A stretch of DNA of 64,000 nucleotides from Pseudomonas delhiensis. Lineage in GTDB: Bacteria > Pseudomonadota > Gammaproteobacteria > Pseudomonadales > Pseudomonadaceae. The position numbers were made by a program, and so were the translations under genes. Of the stretch, positions 59,135 through 64,000 are shown piece after piece (within the stretch, counting starts at the first letter, position 1; every line of letters begins with the position of its first letter). The notes beneath the pieces are model-generated. The model did no database searches, was not told the origin of the DNA, and was given only the letters and a program-made list of their open reading frames with translations. The stretch lies in contig NZ_FZPC01000022.1 of the NCBI RefSeq assembly GCF_900187975.1, positions 1 through 64,000 on the forward strand, read 5' to 3'.

Positions 59135-61117
59135 CTACCGGCGCTGCGGGTGCAGGCGCCAGATGCCGAAGGGAAGGTGCCAGGGCTCGATGCGCATCCG
59201 TTGGCGTTTGCCGTACCAGGTCCACTGGTGGCCGTTCATCAGGTCCTCGCCGCCCATGGCGGCGGCGTCCGGCAGGCCGAACTCCCACAGCGGCAGCTCG
59301 AAGTCGGCCTCCTGGGCGTTGTCCGGGTCCAGGCACACGGCGACCAGCACGAAGTTGTCCAGGTCCGCGGTGCGCTTGCCGAAGTAGAGGATGTTGTCGT
59401 TCCAGGCGTTGTAGGCCTGGAAGCCGAGGTGGCTGTGCAGCGCCGGGTTCTCCCGGCGGATGCGGTTGAGCCGGGTGATCTCGCCGACGATGTTGCCCGG
59501 CGCGCGGTAGTCGCGCTGGCGCAGCTGGTACTTCTCGGAGTCGGCGTATTCCTCGCGGCCGGGGATGGCCGCCGCCTCGCACAGCTCGAAGCCCGAGTAC
59601 ATGCCCCACAGCCCGGAGCCGGTGGCCGCCAGCACGGCGCGGATGAGAAAGCCGGCGCGCCCGCTGCGCTGCAGGAAGAAGGGGTTGATGTCCGGGGTGT
59701 TGACGAAGAAGTTGGGCCGGTAGCAGTCGCGCCAGGGCGGCTGGCCGAGTTCCTCGAAGTAGCTCTGCAGCTCCTGCTTGGTGTTGCGCCAGGTGAAGTA
59801 GGTGTAGCTCTGGCTGAAGCCGAGCTTGCCCAGGCGCGCCATCATCGCCGGGCGGGTGAAGGCCTCGGCCAGGAAGATGACTTCAGGGTGCAGGTGGCGC
59901 ACCTCGGCGATCAGCCATTCCCAGAACGGCAGCGGCTTGGTGTGCGGGTTGTCGACGCGGAACAGGGTCACGCCCTGGGCCACCCAGCCCAGCACCACCT
60001 CCAGCAGGGCCAGCCACAGCGAGGGCACGGCGTCGGCGGCGTAGAAGTCGACGTTGACGATGTCCTCGTACTTCTTCGGCGGGTTTTCGGCATGGCGGAT
60101 GCTGCCGTCGGCGCGCCAGCTGAACCAGCCGGGGTGCTGGCGCAGCCAGGGATGGTCGGGCGAGCACTGGATGGCGAAGTCCAGGGCCACCTCCAGGCCG
60201 TGGGCGCGGGCATCGGCCACCAGGGCGCGGAAGTCCTCCAGGCTGCCCAGCTGCGGGTGCACCGCCTCGTGGCCGCCCTCCCCGCTGCCGATGGCGTAGG
60301 GGCTGCCGGGGTCGTCCGGGCCGGCCTGCAGGCTGTTGTTGGGGCCCTTGCGGTGGCTGCGGCCGATGGGGTGGATGGGCGGGAAATAGAGCACGTCGAA
60401 GCCCATGGCGGCGATTTCCGGCAGGCGCCGGCGCACGTCCTCGAAGCGCCCGTGCACGCCCGGCCGCGCCCCCTCGGAGCGGGGGAACAGCTCGTACCAG
60501 CTGGCGAAGCCGGCCAGCGGCCGCTCCACCTCCAGGCCCAGCACCGGGCTGCGCACCCGGTGCAGGCGCGGCTGCACCTGCTGCATCAGCGCCAGGGTGG
60601 CCGGGGCCAGCAGCAGGGCCACGCGGCCGTCGCGGGGCTGCTCGGCGGCGAGCCGCGCCAGCAGGGCGTCGAGCTGCTCGGCCGGCTCGCCCTGGGCCGC
60701 CTGGCGCGCCTCGCGCAGCAGCTGCTCGCCTTCGCTCAGCTCCAGGTCGATGGCCTGGCCGGCGGCGTACTTCTTCTCCAGGTCGTGGCGGAAGCTGGCG
60801 TAGCGGTCCAGCCAGGCCTGGATCACGAACTGGATGCGCCCCTCGTGGGGCGGCAGCAGCTCGGCCTGCCACAGGTCGTTGCCCTGCCAGGCCAGCGGCT
60901 GGCTGCGCCAGACCTCGTCCGGCGCCAGGCGCCAGGTCACCTCGGCGCCCAGTTGCTCGTGGCCGTCCATGAAGATGCGCGCGCTGACCGGGCAGCGCTG
61001 CCCGGCGATGGCCTTGGCGGCGAAGCGCCCGCCCTCGACCTGGGGCTCGATGCCCTCGATGGCGATGCGCGGCGCCTTGGCCGCGGCGCTGGCGCGCCCG
61101 TGCAGGTCCGAATTCAT
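59135..61117 (-). CDS. glgE: Alpha-1,4-glucan:maltose-1-phosphate maltosyltransferase
   Basis: 660 aa from ATG 61117, GAGGGCGCAGC in front. N-terminal Ig-like domain with CPVSARIFMDGHEQLGAEV, then a GH13_3 barrel: FPPIHPIGRSHRKGPNN, nucleophile Asp in LFRVDNPHTKPLPFW, Glu in FLAEAFTRP, and YTYFTWRN. It adds maltose from maltose-1-phosphate to a growing glucan. With TreS-Mak and GlgB it completes the GlgE route from trehalose to branched alpha-glucan, beside the GlgA route across the cluster. Confidence 0.95.
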   Translation of the reverse strand: MNSDLHGRASAAAKAPRIAIEGIEPQVEGGRFAAKAIAGQRCPVSARIFMDGHEQLGAEVTWRLAPDEVWRSQPLAWQGNDLWQAELLPPHEGRIQFVIQAWLDRYASFRHDLEKKYAAGQAIDLELSEGEQLLREARQAAQGEPAEQLDALLARLAAEQPRDGRVALLLAPATLALMQQVQPRLHRVRSPVLGLEVERPLAGFASWYELFPRSEGARPGVHGRFEDVRRRLPEIAAMGFDVLYFPPIHPIGRSHRKGPNNSLQAGPDDPGSPYAIGSGEGGHEAVHPQLGSLEDFRALVADARAHGLEVALDFAIQCSPDHPWLRQHPGWFSWRADGSIRHAENPPKKYEDIVNVDFYAADAVPSLWLALLEVVLGWVAQGVTLFRVDNPHTKPLPFWEWLIAEVRHLHPEVIFLAEAFTRPAMMARLGKLGFSQSYTYFTWRNTKQELQSYFEELGQPPWRDCYRPNFFVNTPDINPFFLQRSGRAGFLIRAVLAATGSGLWGMYSGFELCEAAAIPGREEYADSEKYQLRQRDYRAPGNIVGEITRLNRIRRENPALHSHLGFQAYNAWNDNILYFGKRTADLDNFVLVAVCLDPDNAQEADFELPLWEFGLPDAAAMGGEDLMNGHQWTWYGKRQRMRIEPWHLPFGIWRLHPQRR

Positions 61118-61204
61118 CGCTGCGCCCTCCTCGCCAAGCGATCCGATGATCGTCGGCCGCAACCTGCGGCCCCATGCTTTCCGAGGCTGGGCCAGCCGGC
61201 AAGT

Positions 61205-62089
61205 TCAGACTTTTCGCCGGCGGGCCGGCTCAGCGCGCGGCGCTTCCCCGGCCGGCTTCTCGCTGGCCTTGGCCTTGCCCGCCGGCCTGGCGCCAGCGCC
61301 CTTGGCGTTGCCGCGCAGGCTGCGCCGCAGCAGGTCGGTGAGGTCGATGATGTCGGCGCCCTCGCCGGCCTGCGGCGCCTCGGCGCCGGGCACTTCCTCC
61401 AGCTGGCCCTTGGCGGCCTTCTGCGCCACCAGGGCGTGGATCTCGTCGCTGAAGGTGTCCTTGAAGGCCGAGTCGTCCCAGGCCTGGCTCATGTCTTCCA
61501 CCAGGCGCGTGGCCATCTCGCGCTCGCGCTTGTCCAGGGCGATGTCGTCCAGCTCCAGCGCCAGCTCGCCCACCGGGCGCACCTCGCCCGGCCAGCGCAG
61601 CGTCATCAGCAGCAGCGCCTCGCCGTCGGCCAGCAGCGCCGCCAGGTGCTGGCGGCTGTGCAGCACCAGCTGGCACACCGCGACCTTGCCGCTGCGCGCG
61701 AGGGTCTCGCGCAGCAGCACGTAGACCTTCTCGCCGCGCCGCTCGGGGCTCAGGTAGTAGGGGGTGTCGAAGTACGGCAGGGGAATCTCGCCGCGCTCGA
61801 CGAAACGCAGGATGTCGATGGTCTGCGTGGCCCGCGGGCGCGCCGCGCGGATTTCCTCCTCACTGAGCACCACGTAGCGGCCCTTCTCGTACTCCACGCC
61901 CTTGACGATCCGCTCCCTGGGCACTTCCTTGCCGGTCACCTTGTTCACCCGCTTGTAGCCCACCGGCTCCAGGCTGCGCTCGTCCAGCCAGTCGAAGTCG
62001 GTGCCGCCGGAACGGCTGGCGCTGTTGAGCCCCACGGGGATGTGCACCAGGCCGAAACTGATAGCGCCCTTCCAGATCACGCGCGCCAT
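61205..62089 (-). CDS. ku: Non-homologous end-joining protein Ku
   Basis: 294 aa behind a perfect AGGAGG. Bacterial Ku core: ARVIWKGAISFGLVHIPVGLN, KRVNKVTGKEVPRERIVKGVEYEKGRYVVL, FDTPYYLSPE, and LALELDDIAL. The C-terminal 40 residues are Lys/Ala/Pro-rich, the basic tail that aids DNA binding. Ku rings cap double-strand ends and recruit LigD; ligD is not in this window. A Ku gene among glycogen/trehalose genes fits desiccation and stationary-phase survival. The gap to glgE is 87 bases. Confidence 0.95.
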   Translation of the reverse strand: MARVIWKGAISFGLVHIPVGLNSASRSGGTDFDWLDERSLEPVGYKRVNKVTGKEVPRERIVKGVEYEKGRYVVLSEEEIRAARPRATQTIDILRFVERGEIPLPYFDTPYYLSPERRGEKVYVLLRETLARSGKVAVCQLVLHSRQHLAALLADGEALLLMTLRWPGEVRPVGELALELDDIALDKREREMATRLVEDMSQAWDDSAFKDTFSDEIHALVAQKAAKGQLEEVPGAEAPQAGEGADIIDLTDLLRRSLRGNAKGAGARPAGKAKASEKPAGEAPRAEPARRRKV

Positions 62090-62098
62090 GTGCGCCTC

Positions 62099-62341
62099 CT
62101 ACAGTGAGATGCCATCGTCGAAGCGGACGCGGCCGTCCGCGCTGATGTCGCGGATGCGCGCCAGCATGCGCCGGGCCGCGTCCTCGGCTTCGGCCGCGTT
62201 GCGGCTGCCGGGGGCGAACACCCAGAGCACTTCCACCGGCGCGCCCTCGCGCTTGGGCTGGTACTGGATCAGCCCGACGTAGGCGCCGCCGTCGCGCATG
62301 GCGTCGGTCCAGGCGCTGCTGCCGCTGAAGTCACGGAACAT
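62099..62341 (-). CDS. Hypothetical small protein upstream of ku
   Basis: 80 aa. No signal peptide or membrane span. Sequence pattern: FRDFSGSSAWTDAM, VGLIQYQPKREGAPVEVLWVFAPG, then a helix AEAEDAARRMLARIRDI and strand RVRFDDGI. It resembles a small alpha/beta domain. The start overlaps the mgtC-like gene by 11 bases and the stop is 9 bases before ku, so it is probably co-expressed with both. Family not recognised. Confidence 0.7.
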   Translation of the reverse strand: MFRDFSGSSAWTDAMRDGGAYVGLIQYQPKREGAPVEVLWVFAPGSRNAAEAEDAARRMLARIRDISADGRVRFDDGISL

Positions 62342-62843
62342 GGCGCTTCTCCGATGTATCGGGCACCTGCGGCCGCTCGAACAGCCGCGGCAGGCTGTGC
62401 AGCACCGCCAGCGCCAGCAGGGTGCCGAGCACCGCGGTGGCCGAATGGCCGCGGCCCACGCAGATGCCGATGGCGGTGCTCAGCCAGAGCCCGGCCGCCG
62501 TGGTCAGCCCCTTCACCCGCGCGGTGTCGGCGCTGTCCTTGAGGATGGTGCCGGCGCAGAGGAAGCCGATGCCCGCGGCGATGCCCTGGATCACCCGGCT
62601 GATGGCGTCGTCGCCGGCGCCGCCTTCGCTGATCGCCATGACGAAGAGCGCGGCGCCCAGGGTGACCAGCAGGTGCGTGCGCAGCCCGGCGGCCTTGCCC
62701 TGGCTCTCGCGCTCGTAGCCCAGCAGGCCGCCCAGCAGCGCGGCGAGCGCCAGGCGGAAGCAGGCGCGGGTGATCTGCTCCAGCTCGCTCAGGTCGGAAA
62801 ACTCCGCCAGCAGGGCCTCGGCGATGCGCGACAGGGTCTCCAT
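62331..62843 (-). CDS. MgtC/SapB-family membrane protein
   Basis: 170 aa from ATG 62843. Four or five membrane helices with the SapB/MgtC signature LALAALLGGLLGYERESQGKAAGLRTHLLVTLGAALF (conserved Arg and Glu in the first loop), then VIQGIAAGIGFLCAGTIL and VKGLTTAAGLWLSTAIGICVG. It lacks the extra C-terminal ACT-like domain of virulence MgtC, so closer to SapB/YhiD. MgtC members affect Mg limitation and ATP synthase control in pathogens; here the role is unknown. First gene of the leftward operon. Confidence 0.88.
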   Translation of the reverse strand: METLSRIAEALLAEFSDLSELEQITRACFRLALAALLGGLLGYERESQGKAAGLRTHLLVTLGAALFVMAISEGGAGDDAISRVIQGIAAGIGFLCAGTILKDSADTARVKGLTTAAGLWLSTAIGICVGRGHSATAVLGTLLALAVLHSLPRLFERPQVPDTSEKRHVP

Positions 62844-63007
62844 GGGCCTCTCCGCGAAGGGGTATTGCTGTTGCAGACTGCCGCGCCGGCCGATGGTTTG
62901 AACGATTTTCCCGGCGGTAGCGCCGGCACTACCGCCCGGCGGTCGGTCCGCGCGTTTCGCCGCCGCGCCGGTCCAAACCCGGCAATCGCCGAACAAAGGG
63001 ATGCGCC

Positions 63008-63409
63008 ATGAACAGCGACGAAAACGACTTCGCCCACGCCTACGAGCAGGCCCTGACCGAGGTGGCCCTGCCCGCCTTCGCCGCGGCCGGCGAGTACGCC
63101 CGCGACCACGGGCTGCTCTGCCACCTGGGGTTGCACCGCGGCGCCGGCGGGCTTTCCGAACTGGGCCTGCACGCCCGCCGCCCCGGCGAGGGCCTGGACT
63201 GCCACTGCCTGATCAGCGCCGACCCGCAGAGCGCCAGCCTGGTGCACGAGAACCACTACGGCGGGCGCGGCGCCCCGGAGCGCATCGTCGGGCCGCTGGC
63301 CTCGCTCAACCGCATGGTGCTGGACACCCGCCTGCAGGCCTTCTTCCAGGCCGGCTTCGGCCTGAGCCTGGACTACCTGGCGCGCCGCCACGGCGGCGGC
63401 TTCTGGTAG
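63008..63409 (+). CDS. Hypothetical protein
   Basis: 133 aa from ATG 63008, AAAGGG upstream. No signal or membrane helix. His/Cys-rich centre: HGLLCHLGLHRGAGGLSELGLHARRPG and GLDCHCLISAD, then an Arg-rich end with MVLDTRLQAFF. The Cys/His pattern (CHL, CHC) could hold a metal, but spacing does not match a known zinc motif. It is divergent from the mgtC-like gene (164 bases) and converges closely on glgP (3 bases between). Confidence 0.65.
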   Translation: MNSDENDFAHAYEQALTEVALPAFAAAGEYARDHGLLCHLGLHRGAGGLSELGLHARRPGEGLDCHCLISADPQSASLVHENHYGGRGAPERIVGPLASLNRMVLDTRLQAFFQAGFGLSLDYLARRHGGGFW

Positions 63410-63412
63410 GCC

Positions 63413-64000
63413 CTAGCCGCCCACCGGCACTTTCCAGATTTCCTCGGCGTACTCGCGGATGGTGCGGTCGGAGGAGAACCAGCCGACCCGCGCGGTGTTC
63501 AGCACCGCCGCGTGCCACCAGCGGGCGGGCTCGCGCCACAGCGCCTCGACGCGCGCCTGGGCCTGCCAGTAGGCCTCGAAGTCGGCGCAGAGCATGAACC
63601 TGTCGTCGTGGCGCAGCCCCTCCACCAGGGCCGTGTAGCGGTTGGCGTCGTCCGGCGAGAAGACCCCTGAGCCGATGGCCTGCAGCGCCTCCTGCAGGCG
63701 CGGCGAGGCGGCGATCTCGCCGGCCATGGACAGCTCGCCGGCATGCTTGCGGGCCTCCACCTGCTGGGCGGTGAGGCCGAAGATGAACAGGTTCTCCAGG
63801 CCGATGCGCTCGGACATCTCGACGTTGGCGCCGTCCAGGGTGCCGATGGTCAGCGCGCCGTTCAGGGCGAACTTCATGTTGCTGGTGCCCGAGGCCTCCA
63901 GGCCCGCGGTGGAAATCTGCTCGGACAGGTCCGCCGCGGGGATGATGGCCTCGGCCAGGCTGACGTTGTAGTTGGGGATGAACACCACCTTGAGCAGCCC
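63413..64000 (-). CDS. glgP: Glycogen phosphorylase, C-terminal part (cut by window edge)
   Basis: The frame stays open to the right edge; 195 C-terminal codons are visible. Signature STAGLEASGTSNMKFALNG contains the pyridoxal-phosphate Lys (NMKF), followed by TIGTLDGANVEM and FIFGL, and ends in a typical WFSSDRTIREYAEEIWKVPV. Most family members read GTGNMKF, so Ser for Gly is a small change. It releases glucose-1-phosphate from glycogen ends and pairs with GlgX, opposite to the synthetic arm. Confidence 0.93.
   Translation of the reverse strand, partial: GLLKVVFIPNYNVSLAEAIIPAADLSEQISTAGLEASGTSNMKFALNGALTIGTLDGANVEMSERIGLENLFIFGLTAQQVEARKHAGELSMAGEIAASPRLQEALQAIGSGVFSPDDANRYTALVEGLRHDDRFMLCADFEAYWQAQARVEALWREPARWWHAAVLNTARVGWFSSDRTIREYAEEIWKVPVGG

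Overview
The window looks like chromosomal DNA of a high-GC Pseudomonas close to the P. aeruginosa group. The evidence is the MvaU-type nucleoid protein, the Lap-like type I secretion operon, and a glycogen/trehalose/Ku stress cluster. The order glgA-treZ-malQ-treY-(DUF2934)-glgX-adh-(DUF72)-nuclease-cls-(YbhN)//glgB-treS-glgE-ku matches, as I recall it, the PA2140s-PA2160s block of P. aeruginosa. No rRNA, tRNA, CRISPR array, IS element or prophage was seen.

Region 1 (1-11,000), surface and signalling: the 3' end of a large repetitive secreted adhesin with a strong terminator, a small exported protein, then a tight three-gene type I exporter (ABC ATPase, HlyD-type adaptor, TolC-type outer-membrane protein). 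It is followed by an RcsB-like LuxR-family response regulator, a 74-aa protein coupled to a catalytically complete EAL c-di-GMP phosphodiesterase, a lipoprotein serine protease, a YegP-like protein and a degenerate receiver-domain protein.

Region 2 (11,000-27,000), accessory metabolism: two LysR genes each divergent from an enzyme gene (cupin; exported alpha/beta hydrolase), XdhC, an MFS exporter, and a MerR regulator with an old-yellow-enzyme gene and an acetoacetate-decarboxylase-like gene. Two promoters here have the stretched 19-bp spacer with a dyad that is typical of MerR control. Next is a molybdenum module: an FdhF/YdeP-type oxidoreductase, MoaA and FdhD. The oxidoreductase frame runs into a broken hydrolase gene. 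mvaU closes the region.

Region 3 (27,000-36,500), small stress-type genes: a DUF2513-like protein, a DJ-1/PfpI protein, two tandem small paralogues, small membrane proteins, a Yip1-domain protein, a PAS-PAS hybrid histidine kinase, and an ATP-grasp-like DUF3182 gene coupled to a hydrolase.

Region 4 (36,900-64,000), the carbohydrate/desiccation cluster. The rightward operon makes glycogen (GlgA), cuts it to trehalose (TreY, TreZ), debranches it (GlgX) and recycles maltodextrin (MalQ). It continues into a CBS protein, an alcohol dehydrogenase, DUF72, a nuclease-fold protein, a cardiolipin synthase and a YbhN-like membrane protein. The leftward operon (MgtC-like, hypothetical, Ku, GlgE, TreS-maltokinase fusion, GlgB) builds alpha-glucan from trehalose through maltose-1-phosphate. 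The end of glgP lies at the right edge. Together they form a reversible trehalose-glycogen loop beside DNA-end-joining and membrane-lipid genes.

Several intergenic gaps carry a mosaic of palindromic repeats. One family is exactly 62 bp in four copies, and composite modules recur tens of kilobases apart.
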